This document shows, piece by piece, positions 27,551 through 36,066 of a DNA stretch of 47,316 bases; within the stretch, counting starts at the first letter, position 1, and every line of letters begins with the position of its first letter. This DNA is from Candidatus Binatia bacterium. GTDB lineage: Bacteria > Desulfobacterota > Binatia > UBA12015. The notes under the pieces were generated by a model. The model made no database searches and had not been told where the DNA came from. It saw only the letters and a list, made by a program, of their open reading frames with translations. Both the position numbers and the translations under genes were made by a program. The stretch covers positions 1-47,316 of the forward strand of contig JAIEPK010000415.1 in assembly GCA_019749875.1 (NCBI GenBank), read 5' to 3'.

Positions 27551-28810
27551 ATGACCGCAGATGTCGCGGTCTGGCTCTGGCCCGCCGGCATCGTCGCTCT
27601 CGCGGCGCTGCTGGCGTGGTGGCGACCGGCGCTGGTCTTTCCGATGGTCCTGATCGCCGTGCCGCTGCGACTCCCGGTGTTTCCCGAGGTCGAGATCGCG
27701 ACGCTTCTCTTCGTCGGCGCCGTGCTGGGCCGCGCCACCCACATCGTGGAGGCGTTGCTCGCGTATCCGGGGCTCACCCTCACCACGGCAGCGTTGCCCG
27801 CATGGTTTCTTGCCTCCGCGCTGTGGGCGCGGCAGGCGATCTTCGTGTTTCCCGCGGCCGGCAAGTGGCTGGTCGTGTGGCTCGCGATGGCTCTCGTTCT
27901 TTCCGACGAGACCCTGCGGCCGAAGCGGGTGGTGGTGGCCGCGCTCGCGGCGATGGTGCCGATGGCGCTCTGGGGAGCTGCAGAGCGCCTTCATGTGATC
28001 GCGCCGCTCGGTGATCAACAGATCCTGCGCAACCGAGCCATCGAGCTCGGAACTCTCGTCCGGGGCCGCGCGCTCTTCTGGCATCCGAACCGGCTCGCCG
28101 AGTTCGTCGAGCAGCTGGGCCTGCTGCTGGTGGGCTGCGGTACGAGCGGTCTCCTGCCGCTCAGCTCGCTGATCGGCGCATTGATCGCGTGTCTCGGCGT
28201 ATGGGGAACCGATTCGAAGGCCGGCCTTGCCACGATGGTGGGCGGCGGCGTCCTGGTCGCGGTATGGCTCTCGACGTCGGCCAGCACGCGGCGACGCGCG
28301 ACCCCGGTCCTCGTCGTCGGGCTCCTCGCGAGTGCCGCCGTCGTGACCTGGGCGTACGTCGCGCACGGCGGCGTCGGCACGCGGACCCTCATCTACCGCT
28401 ATGCGTGGAAGCTGCTCGAGAATCATCCGCTGCTCGGTGTGGGAGGCGGCAACTGGGCGCTCGCGGTCGGCATGGCGCCGCTGTCCGTCAGTCGCTTCTG
28501 GTTTCGCTCGCACGCGCACTCCTTGCCCCTGCAGCTCGCCGTCGAGGTAGGGCTCGTCGGGCTCGGGCTGGGGGTGCTCTTCTTCGCGTCGCCGGTGGTC
28601 TTCGCCTTGCGACGCATGCCTCCGTCCGGCTCGGAGTGGCGCGGGGTGACCTGTGGTGCCCTCGCCGGCGTGCTCGGTCTGCTCGCACACAACCTCGTGC
28701 ACTACTTCCTGCGTGATCCCGTCGACGGCATCACCACCGGGCTCTTGCTGGGCCTCGCCGTGCGGGGGGCCATCGATGCAACGACCGGCTCGAGCCGGAA
28801 ATGCGATTGA
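27551..28810 (+). CDS. O-antigen ligase / polymerase (WaaL/Wzy_C family)
   Basis: A 419-aa integral membrane protein with about 11-12 helices. Near the C-terminus it carries the Wzy_C/WaaL signature: WKLLENHPLLGVGGGNW, then RSHAHSLPLQLAVEVGLVGLGLG in a large periplasmic loop; His and Arg of this loop are catalytic in the family. It either joins finished O-polysaccharide to lipid A-core or polymerises repeat units. Because the locus exports by ABC transporter (where chain growth is cytoplasmic), the ligase role is the better guess. An internal patch RALFWHPNRLAEFVEQ also fits the family. ATG at 27551, 46 bp after the second wzt. Confidence 0.82.
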   Translation: MTADVAVWLWPAGIVALAALLAWWRPALVFPMVLIAVPLRLPVFPEVEIATLLFVGAVLGRATHIVEALLAYPGLTLTTAALPAWFLASALWARQAIFVFPAAGKWLVVWLAMALVLSDETLRPKRVVVAALAAMVPMALWGAAERLHVIAPLGDQQILRNRAIELGTLVRGRALFWHPNRLAEFVEQLGLLLVGCGTSGLLPLSSLIGALIACLGVWGTDSKAGLATMVGGGVLVAVWLSTSASTRRRATPVLVVGLLASAAVVTWAYVAHGGVGTRTLIYRYAWKLLENHPLLGVGGGNWALAVGMAPLSVSRFWFRSHAHSLPLQLAVEVGLVGLGLGVLFFASPVVFALRRMPPSGSEWRGVTCGALAGVLGLLAHNLVHYFLRDPVDGITTGLLLGLAVRGAIDATTGSSRKCD

Positions 28811-28940
28811 CGCACCGGTGAGGGCGGACCCCCATCCTTCACGTCGGGATGGAGGTCGCTCGCGGACGCGAGGACACGACGCGAAGGCCAGGACGCCGCC
28901 GTCCTCGACGACCTTCGGGACATCGGGTAAGCAGGTCAAC

Positions 28941-30032
28941 GTGTCTTGCTCTGCGTTGGTGCGCTCTTCCGTTCGTTCTCCTTGGGTGATCGTCGTGGCG
29001 AGCTTGCTCGCGGCACCGCTCCTTGCGGGGCCGCTGTGCGGGCCGTCCTCGGCTGCGACGAGCGCGGCGCATGCGCCGAAGGCGGTCGTGGCCGAGTCGT
29101 CGATCGATCTCGTCAGCCGCTCGGCCCGGGAGGCGGCCCGTGCGACCTTCGTCATTCGCAACGAGGGCGATCAGCCTTTGCGACTCGAGGTCGGGACGCC
29201 ATCGCCCGCAACTCCGCCCATGACGCTCGAGCTCGAGGGCGATCCGGTGCCGCCCGGCAAGGAGGGCAAGATCAAGATTTCGATCGTTCCGGGCGCTCTG
29301 ACGGGTCCCGTTGCGTACCGCATTCCGGTGAAGACCAACGATCCCCGCTCGCGCGATCTGACGCTTCGACTGATGCTCACCGACCGCGCCCCGCTGGTCG
29401 CGAAACCCGGTTCGCTGCGGTACTCCGCCGTCGAAGACGACCCGGAGACGACCGTCGTGGTCGACGTCTCCTCGACGGACGGCGAGAAGTTTCGCGTGCT
29501 GCGCGTCGACGTGCCGGAGGGTGTGAAAGCCACGTTCGAGGAGGCCAAGCCCGACCAGCGCCGTGAAGGTGCGACCGGAAGTCAGTGGCGCGTGACGGCC
29601 AAGCTCTCTGCGGTCAGTGCGCAGCCGTCCGCGACCAAGCTGGTCATCGTCACGGATCACCCGAAGCAGAAGGAGATCACCGTCCCGATCTACAAGACGG
29701 TGACGCCGCTGCTTTCGTCGCTTCCCGCGGCGGTGGTCCTGAACCCCGACGATGCCGGGAACGCGCCGCCGGTCGTGGTCCACCTGATGAGCGTTCGTGA
29801 CGTGGAGATCAGCCGCGTGACCTCGACCGTTCCGAACCTCGAGATCGAGTTCAAGCAGGATCGGACGCCGCGATCGTTCAAGCTGCGTGTGTCGTCGACG
29901 CAGCCGCTTCCCCCGGGGCCGGTTGAAGGGACGATCGACGTGACGCTCGCAGGAGACCGGCCGTACACGTTCAAGATCCCCGTCCGGCGCCTGATGCCCC
30001 CGCCGCCCGGGAGCGACGTCCCCGGTCTCTGA
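28941..30032 (+). CDS. Exported protein with DUF1573/ASH-like Ig-fold repeats
   Basis: 363 aa from the GTG at 28941; upstream sequence in the same frame is low-quality coding, so the 459-aa ORF is too long. A signal peptide or anchor (VIVVASLLAAPLLAGPLCG) is followed by repeated beta-sandwich modules. The first (ARATFVIRNEGDQPLRLEVG, PGKEGKIKISIVPGALTGPV, RIPVKTNDP) matches the DUF1573 pattern in which a protein compares with FxxxNxGxxPLxI and ends in xVxxND. A second and third module follow with SATKLVIVTDHPKQKEITVPIY and PGPVEGTIDVTLAG. Such domains are structural or protein-binding on the cell surface. It converges on the metalloprotease gene with only 6 bp between stops. Family call is tentative. 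Confidence 0.7.
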   Translation: MSCSALVRSSVRSPWVIVVASLLAAPLLAGPLCGPSSAATSAAHAPKAVVAESSIDLVSRSAREAARATFVIRNEGDQPLRLEVGTPSPATPPMTLELEGDPVPPGKEGKIKISIVPGALTGPVAYRIPVKTNDPRSRDLTLRLMLTDRAPLVAKPGSLRYSAVEDDPETTVVVDVSSTDGEKFRVLRVDVPEGVKATFEEAKPDQRREGATGSQWRVTAKLSAVSAQPSATKLVIVTDHPKQKEITVPIYKTVTPLLSSLPAAVVLNPDDAGNAPPVVVHLMSVRDVEISRVTSTVPNLEIEFKQDRTPRSFKLRVSSTQPLPPGPVEGTIDVTLAGDRPYTFKIPVRRLMPPPPGSDVPGL

Positions 30033-30038
30033 ATCCGC

Positions 30039-32069
30039 TTACGGCTGGTAGGCGATCAGCTCACTCGAGCCGTCACCGGTGACGTCGGCGAGGAGGCATC
30101 GCTCGCCGGCCCGGCACGCGCGCGCGGGAACGTACCCGTCGGCCGCGACGAAGCCGTTCCCGGCGGCGAGCAGAGTTTGGCTGCTGCCATCGGGCGAGAA
30201 TCCGACGACGTCAGCGCGCCGGTCGCCGTTCATGTCCGCGATCTCGAGCGCCTCCACACCGGAGAGCATTCTCGAGTAGGACGGAGTGATGACGAAGGCC
30301 CCACCGGTGGACCGTGCCACCTGAAGATTGCCGGCAGGGTCGAGCGCCACGACGTCCGCGGAGCCGTCGCCGTCGACATCCCCGAGTGCGCACAGGTTCC
30401 CTGGCGCGCAGAGCGACGGATGCCAGAGCACCGGGTCGGCGAAGCTCGTGCCCGTCGATTTCGCCACCTGGATTCCCGACACCCGGCGACGTTTCGGGAT
30501 TGCGACGATGTCTGCCTTGCCGTCGCCGTCGACGTCCGCGAGCTGGCAGCTCCAATCGTTCGTGCAGAGATCGCCGTGCCACCGAACGGCCGGCTGGAAC
30601 TGGCTGCCGTCGGACAGCGCGACGGTCACGTCGCCGAGCCGGTTCGACTCGCGTGCGCGCTTGGCCTTCCGTGAGCTTCCGCCGCGGAAGGCGATCAGGT
30701 CGTCGCGACCGTCGCCATCGACATCGCCGAGCCGGAACGTCTGGGCGCGCGGAGAAGTGCGTTCGCTCCACGAAAGCGCTCCGGGGTTCGGGCTGAAGCC
30801 GGCTCCGTTCGACAGAGCGACCCAGGCGCGATGCGATCCGGCACCATCCACCGCGATCAGATCCGCGCGCCCGTCGCCGTCGACGTCGCCGGCGAAGCAC
30901 GACTGATGCGGTAGACAGAACACGTCGTGCACGAGCGACCGCTGCGCGTCCGCTGCATCGCCGTGCGCGGTCATCCACACCGGGGATTCGTAGAGCAGGT
31001 GGGCGGCTGCGACGTCACCCACCGATAGTCGGTTCGCTCGCGCCCATGCCGAGCCGTCCAGCCGCGTGATGGTCGGACGCGCGGTGTCGTAGACGTACGA
31101 GGGATCCCGGATCAGCGACGGGTAGATCATGATCGAGTCGAAATCGAAAGGTCCGAGATCGACGCCGTCCTGGTTCATCTCTTCGTAGGTCGCAAAATTC
31201 TGCTCGACGCCCGGTCGAACGTTGTCCCAGTGGATCACGACATGCTGGTCGCGATCGACGCGGCTCTGCTCGTGCCACAGGCCGATGGCGTGGCCGAGCT
31301 CGTGAACGACGTTCGGAGTCGCGCAACCATAATCGAGGCGGAGCTCCTGGCGGCCGCCCTGGCGCCCGACGGGCGAAGTGCATCCGTTGCCGGGGGTGAA
31401 ATCGATGTAGTCGACGAGCCCGGAGCTCTTCTCTTCCTCGCTGACGGGGCGAAAGCGGATTCTCGAGCTGGCTTCCCACTGGAGGATCGCGTCGGTCACA
31501 CGCTCCGGCCACGGCAAGGCGGGATCGATCGAGAACGGAATCGTCATGTCCGGCCAGCGCGCGTCGGGACCCGCCCGGCCCGCTCCCATCGTCGTCGCGA
31601 CGCCGGACGAGCTCGTCTCGGCGGTGCCGTCGAGAGCAGTGACCGCGATGTCGCCTTCGAAGATCAACTGGCGATCGACGATCGTGACGGTGCGAGGAGC
31701 AGGGCCGGCGGGGGTTTCGATCACGCGCGTCGTCTCGCTCATGCTTGACGGAAAGCGCGGCTCGAACCCGTCGACGACGCAGCCGTCCTTCGCCCTCATG
31801 GCGCGCAGCGCATCGTCGTTCGTTCTTTGGCAAGCTTGGCGGCAGGCCTCGGTCGACGTCGCACGGCCCGCGGGAGTGATGGGGTTACTCGCGCAGTCGT
31901 CGAGGCACCGTGTCAGAACGCGCTGTTGGCGCGCGACCTGAGCGCGGCAGTGGACGGACCCGTCTTTGACGTCCTGTGCGTGCGCGGAGCCAATCCAAGA
32001 AAATTGCAAAACGGTGCTCAGGGCCGTTGTAAGACACGCCGTTGCGATCTTCGTCGTTGCGGTTTCCAT
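30039..32069 (-). CDS. Secreted astacin-like zinc metalloprotease with FG-GAP/VCBS repeats
   Basis: 676 aa from the ATG at 32069, which opens a signal peptide (METATTKIATACLTTALSTV, cleavage near AHAQD); the 53 codons upstream look non-coding. Residues ~40-110 form a cysteine-rich propeptide. The catalytic domain (~165-360) has H256-E-L-G-H260-A-I-G-L-W-H266-E, the full astacin zinc signature, and a Met-turn SIMIY (M314, Y316) supplying the fifth ligand. Six calcium-binding FG-GAP/VCBS repeats follow (GDVDGDGRADL, GDVDGDGRDDL, ADVDGDGKADI, GDVDGDGSADV, ADMNGDRRADV, ADVTGDGSSEL), predicting a beta-propeller-like C-terminal domain. It probably degrades extracellular protein and is a natural candidate substrate for the Gsp system in this locus. 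Confidence 0.92.
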   Translation of the reverse strand: METATTKIATACLTTALSTVLQFSWIGSAHAQDVKDGSVHCRAQVARQQRVLTRCLDDCASNPITPAGRATSTEACRQACQRTNDDALRAMRAKDGCVVDGFEPRFPSSMSETTRVIETPAGPAPRTVTIVDRQLIFEGDIAVTALDGTAETSSSGVATTMGAGRAGPDARWPDMTIPFSIDPALPWPERVTDAILQWEASSRIRFRPVSEEEKSSGLVDYIDFTPGNGCTSPVGRQGGRQELRLDYGCATPNVVHELGHAIGLWHEQSRVDRDQHVVIHWDNVRPGVEQNFATYEEMNQDGVDLGPFDFDSIMIYPSLIRDPSYVYDTARPTITRLDGSAWARANRLSVGDVAAAHLLYESPVWMTAHGDAADAQRSLVHDVFCLPHQSCFAGDVDGDGRADLIAVDGAGSHRAWVALSNGAGFSPNPGALSWSERTSPRAQTFRLGDVDGDGRDDLIAFRGGSSRKAKRARESNRLGDVTVALSDGSQFQPAVRWHGDLCTNDWSCQLADVDGDGKADIVAIPKRRRVSGIQVAKSTGTSFADPVLWHPSLCAPGNLCALGDVDGDGSADVVALDPAGNLQVARSTGGAFVITPSYSRMLSGVEALEIADMNGDRRADVVGFSPDGSSQTLLAAGNGFVAADGYVPARACRAGERCLLADVTGDGSSELIAYQP

Positions 32070-32428
32070 GGTGATTCTCGGTGAAGTCACCACCCTCGGT
32101 TGCAACCACCGTGCCGCACGGCCGTCGTTTTTCGGGCGCTGTGCCGCATGGACCGGGTACCCGCCGTTGCGGGGGTGCATGGTCTGGCGGGGACGCTCTT
32201 GAAACCGATGCTCTACAGCGCTCACCATGGAGCAGCCGCTTCAACGGCCGGGGTCTGTGTCGGTGTGTGCTCGGGAAGCCGGACCCGGTCGCGCGGCGCA
32301 GGTCGGTCGGTTCTTGTGTTAAGGCCCGGCATGCCCGTGCTGCCGGAACTTCCTGCTCGCCGTCGGCTCCCGTCGGCGAGCGGCCCGGAGAAGGACTGTC
32401 TCCTGCCGACGAATCGGTGTCGCCGACG
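32070..32428. other. Divergent intergenic region between metalloprotease and glycosyltransferase
   Basis: 359 bp with two small palindromes close to the metalloprotease start (listed separately) and an 8-bp hairpin GCTCGCCG (32355-32362) / CGGCGAGC (32374-32381). The plus-strand ORF 32100-32432 here is Cys/Arg-rich and has no recognisable domain. I see no convincing promoter boxes or gene. Confidence 0.5.
32080..32107 (-). promoter_or_regulatory. Two tandem palindromes upstream of the metalloprotease start
   Basis: GGTGAAGTCACC (32080-32091, 5-bp arms, 2-bp centre) and GGTTGCAACC (32098-32107, perfect 10-bp palindrome) lie 10-38 bp upstream of the ATG, with centres about 17 bp apart. They could be an operator or sit in the mRNA leader. 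Function is speculative. Confidence 0.22.
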
Positions 32429-33604
32429 GTGAGCGCGGCTCGATCGCTGCGCATCGCGGTCGTGGGACCCCTCCATCCGTTCCGCGGCGGCATCGCCCTG
32501 CACGGCGCGGAGATGGCAGCTGCCGCGGACCGAGCGGGGCACGATGTGCGGGTCCTCTCCTACGCGCGACTCTACCCGGGGTTTCTCTTTCCCGGCCGCA
32601 CGCAGCTCGACCCGGATTCGGCGCCCGCCGCCGTGCGATCCATCGAGCAGCGCGCCCTGCTGGACTCGTGTACGCCGTGGCGTTGGCCGCGCGCGGCCCG
32701 CTGGCTGACGGCTTGGAGGCCCGACGTCGTGGTGCTGCAACGCTGGCATCCGTTCTTCGCGCCGGCGCTCGCGACCGTCGCGCGCGCGCTCCGAAGACGC
32801 GGGGCCCTGATCGTGTGGATGGTGCACAACGCGCTGCCGCACGAGGGGAGCCGATGGCTCTGGCGACCGCTCGCACGGCTGGGATACGCCGCCGGCGATG
32901 TATGCTTGACGCATGCGCAGAGCGAGCTGCACGAGCTGCGCGCGCTCGGCATCCCGTCGCACGTGCGCCACGTGCCACACCCGGCACCGGCCGCGACGAC
33001 GACTGCACGTGCCGCGGTCGACGAGTCGCGCGCGGCGCTCGGCATCGCGGAGGGCGAGGCGCTGTTCGTCTTCGTCGGCTACGTGCGCGAGTACAAGGGC
33101 GTCGACGTCCTGCTCGATGCGCTCGTCCGTCTCGACGCCGAGGGGCCGTCGTGGCGCGCCATCATCGCCGGTGAGTGGTACGTCGATCGTACGGCCGCGG
33201 ATCGATTGGTTTCCCAGCCGCCGCTCGCAGGGCGAGTGCGCATCGACGACCGCTATCTGCCCGGCGAAGACGTCGCGCGCGTTCTTGCCGCGGCGACGGT
33301 CGTGGTGCTGCCCTATCGTTCCGGTACCCAGTCCGGGGTCGTGCCGCTCGCATACGCCCACGGACGCGGCGTGATCACCACGCGTGTCGGCGGGCTCGCG
33401 GAGGCCGTTCGCGAGGGCGAGACGGGGCTGCTGGTGCCGCCCGGCGATCCGGTGGCGCTGGCGGACGCGCTCGAGCGGGTGCGGCGCGGATTCCGCTTCT
33501 CGCCGGCGGCGATCGATGCGATGCGGGACCGTGCCCGTTGGAGCGCATTCGTGGACGTTCTGGAGGAGCTCGCGGACGAGCATTCACGATCCAGCCGCCC
33601 TTGA
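32429..33604 (+). CDS. Glycosyltransferase family 4
   Basis: A GT-B retaining glycosyltransferase of 391 aa from GTG 32429 (GTG 32417 is an alternative); the longer track ORF starts in non-coding sequence. The N-terminal Rossmann half opens LRIAVVGPLHPFRGGIALHGAEM and contains DVVVLQRWHPFFAPAL and MVHNALPHEG. The C-terminal donor half shows FVFVGYVREYKGVDVLLDAL, YLPGEDVARVLAAATVVVLPY and the nucleotide-sugar loop VITTRVGGLAEAVREGETGLLVPPGD with the E-x7-E pair. It opens a run of three glycosyltransferase genes and is likely a cytoplasmic step in O-polysaccharide synthesis. Sugar unknown; mannose or D-rhamnose transfer is plausible from gmd/rmd. Confidence 0.9.
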   Translation: MSAARSLRIAVVGPLHPFRGGIALHGAEMAAAADRAGHDVRVLSYARLYPGFLFPGRTQLDPDSAPAAVRSIEQRALLDSCTPWRWPRAARWLTAWRPDVVVLQRWHPFFAPALATVARALRRRGALIVWMVHNALPHEGSRWLWRPLARLGYAAGDVCLTHAQSELHELRALGIPSHVRHVPHPAPAATTTARAAVDESRAALGIAEGEALFVFVGYVREYKGVDVLLDALVRLDAEGPSWRAIIAGEWYVDRTAADRLVSQPPLAGRVRIDDRYLPGEDVARVLAAATVVVLPYRSGTQSGVVPLAYAHGRGVITTRVGGLAEAVREGETGLLVPPGDPVALADALERVRRGFRFSPAAIDAMRDRARWSAFVDVLEELADEHSRSSRP

Positions 33605-33834
33605 ACGGTGCGTCGGCGTATCGGCGCCGCGAGCGGAACGAGCGCGGCCCCGCACACGGCGAGCCGAGGTGGCCCGCGGCGCCGACGACGTTGTCATCGC
33701 GAGCGGCGCGGGCGCGCTCGCCGCGGGCAGGCCGCGCCGACCCAGGTCTCATGCGGTGAGCCCGATTGCCGACCGAATGCTCGGCGCCGGCTTTGCATTG
33801 GCCGCGGCAGCGTCGTCCGCTACAAGCCTCGGCC

Positions 33835-36066
33835 GTGCGGATCGCCGTCGTCGTGCACGGGTACCCGCCCGTCGAGTGCGCCGGCGTGGAGCTGGTCGCA
33901 AAGGAGCAGGCGGAAGCGCTCGCGGCGCGCGGTCACGCGGTCGCCGTCTTCGCGCGTACGCTCGATCCGTCGCGCGCGGACGGTGACACGGCGGACGAGC
34001 TCGTCGACGGGATTCGCGTGCGCCGCGTGGTGGCGAACCACGGCCCGCGCGACTCCTTTCTCGACTACGAGGACACGCTGCGCTTCGACGAAGCGTTCCG
34101 CATCTTCCTCGCCGAGCATCGTCCGGACGTGGTGCACGTGCAGCACACGATCCTGCTGTCGCCGAACCTGCTGCGCGTCGCGCGCGAGGCCGGTGCCGCG
34201 ACGGTGCTCGCGCTGCACGACGCGTATTACCTCTGCCATCGCATCTTTCTTCTCGACCGCGACGGTCGCCGCTGCGCCGGCCCCGAGCTCGGTGCACGAT
34301 GTGAGCGATGCCTGTCGGACGTCGCTCGACCCGGAGAGCCGCGCGCGCGCTTCGACTTCATGGCGCGTGCGCTCGACGTGCCGCACGTGCTCGTGGCGCC
34401 GTCGCATGCGCTCGCGGCGCGCTACGCCGAGTCGCTGCCGTTCCTCGCCGGTCGCATCACCGTGGTGGAGCCCGGCATCGAGCCCGTGCGCACCGACGAG
34501 GCGGCTCGTCGTCGGCGTGCGGTGCGGACCGCGGCCGATCCGCTGCGACTGCTCTTCATCGGGACCTGGCTGCCCCACAAGGGGCTCGACCTGCTGATCG
34601 ACGCGGTCTGCGCGCTCGATCCGGCGCGCTACGAGCTGAGCATTCGGGGCGGTGGTGTGGCCGGCCGGGAGGACTACGTCCGCGATCTCCAGGCACGCAC
34701 CGCGGGCCGGCCGGTGCGCTGGGACGGCGCGTTCGCGGCCGACGAGCTGCCCGCGATTCTCGATGCGGCGGATGCGCTGGTCCTTCCTTCGCGCTGCGAC
34801 GAGTCGTACTCGCGAGTCGTCCGCGAGGCGCGCAGTGCCGGCTTGGCGGTGATCGCGCCGGCCGTGGGCGGCCCGTCGGAAGCGCTCACGCACGAGCGCG
34901 ACGCGCTGCTGGTGGCACCCGACGACGCGCAGCAGCTGCGCGCCGCACTCGAGCGACTGGTGTCCGACGTCGCGCTGGGCGCACGTCTCGCGGCAGCGCC
35001 GGCCGTATTCCCCGACGTGGCGACCGGCGTCGCGCGTCTCGAAGGCGTGTTCGACGACGCCCGTCGCCGGGCGAGCCGCGCCGAGGAGCTGCCGTCGGTG
35101 ACGGTCGCCTACGTCACCAAGAACGGCGCGCCCTGGCTCGAGGCGTCCCTCCAGGCGGTACGTGCGCAGCGCGGCCCGTTCAGGTTGGTGGAGATCCTGG
35201 CGATCGATTCAGGGTCGACCGACGGCACGCTCGAGATCCTCGCTCGAAACGGTGTGCGGATCCGCAGGATCGCACCACACGAGTTCGGTCACGGCCGCAC
35301 GCGGAACCTCGCCGTGCGCGAGGCGGCGGGTGACGTGATCGCCTTCCTGACCCAGGACGCGACGCCGGCCGACGACGGCTGGCTCACGGGACTGGTCGCG
35401 GCGTTGCGGCACGACCCGCTTCTCGCCGGCGTCTGGAGTCGCCACGCCCCGCGGCCGGACTGTCATCCCATGGAGTGGCGCATGCTGGCCGAGTTCCCGC
35501 TCTTTCGTGGCCACGATGCGCACGCGCCGCCAGTCGTCTCGGCGGCGCGCGGCAACCCGGAATACGCGTCGAATCCGGAACGCTTCTACTGGTTCTCGAA
35601 CAATGCCGCGGCATTCCGTCGCGACGTTCTGCTGCGCTGGCCTCTTCCCGAGGTCGACTTCGCGGAGGATCAGGCGTGGGCCCGGCGCGTGCTCGAGGCA
35701 GGCTTTCGGACCGCCCTGGTCCCGTCCTCTCTCATCTTGCACTCGCACGCGTACTCCGCCTGGAGCAACCTGCAGCGCAACTTCGATCACGCCCGCGCGA
35801 TGCACGACGATCTCGGCCAGTCGGACGACTTGACGCTCGGCGACGCACTGCGCGCGGCCTGGCGCGAAAGCCGTCGCGACGTCGCGTTCTGGGCCGACTT
35901 CCGGCGGCGAACACGCGCAAGGGTCGCCGTGCGCTGGGGACTGCGCGCGCTCGCCTATCATCTCGGCGCCTTCGGCGGCCGCTGGCTGGGCGCGCACGCG
36001 CGTCATCTGCCCGCGGGGCTCTCCGGTCGTCTGTCGCAGCACGAGCGCGTCCGTGCCGGCGGGTGA
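33835..36066 (+). CDS. Two-domain glycosyltransferase: GT4 fused to rhamnosyltransferase-like GT2
   Basis: 743 aa from GTG 33835; the TTG at 33766 of the track would add 23 atypical residues. The first ~400 residues are GT4: VRIAVVVHGYPPVECAGVELVAKEQAEAL, VVHVQHTILLSPNLL, LLFIGTWLPHKGLDLLIDAV, and PAVGGPSEALTHERDALLVAPDD. A CxxC motif (RCERCLSD) sits in the acceptor half, as in a subset of GT4 enzymes. From residue ~420 a GT2 domain begins (VTVAYVTKNGAPWLEASL, IDSGSTDGT). Its HGRTRNLAVREAAGD and FLTQDATPADDGWL match the rhamnosyltransferase subgroup. Two linkages may thus be made by one polypeptide. A C-terminal basic region may bind membrane. Confidence 0.88.
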   Translation: MRIAVVVHGYPPVECAGVELVAKEQAEALAARGHAVAVFARTLDPSRADGDTADELVDGIRVRRVVANHGPRDSFLDYEDTLRFDEAFRIFLAEHRPDVVHVQHTILLSPNLLRVAREAGAATVLALHDAYYLCHRIFLLDRDGRRCAGPELGARCERCLSDVARPGEPRARFDFMARALDVPHVLVAPSHALAARYAESLPFLAGRITVVEPGIEPVRTDEAARRRRAVRTAADPLRLLFIGTWLPHKGLDLLIDAVCALDPARYELSIRGGGVAGREDYVRDLQARTAGRPVRWDGAFAADELPAILDAADALVLPSRCDESYSRVVREARSAGLAVIAPAVGGPSEALTHERDALLVAPDDAQQLRAALERLVSDVALGARLAAAPAVFPDVATGVARLEGVFDDARRRASRAEELPSVTVAYVTKNGAPWLEASLQAVRAQRGPFRLVEILAIDSGSTDGTLEILARNGVRIRRIAPHEFGHGRTRNLAVREAAGDVIAFLTQDATPADDGWLTGLVAALRHDPLLAGVWSRHAPRPDCHPMEWRMLAEFPLFRGHDAHAPPVVSAARGNPEYASNPERFYWFSNNAAAFRRDVLLRWPLPEVDFAEDQAWARRVLEAGFRTALVPSSLILHSHAYSAWSNLQRNFDHARAMHDDLGQSDDLTLGDALRAAWRESRRDVAFWADFRRRTRARVAVRWGLRALAYHLGAFGGRWLGAHARHLPAGLSGRLSQHERVRAGG

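Noticed and set aside
32355-32381. Hairpin GCTCGCCG...CGGCGAGC before the GT4 gene
   Set aside because: 8-bp arms with an 11-base loop and no T run; not convincing as a terminator or riboswitch.
32100-32432. 110-aa plus-strand ORF in the divergent gap
   Set aside because: Cys/Arg-rich translation, no ribosome site seen, no conserved motif.
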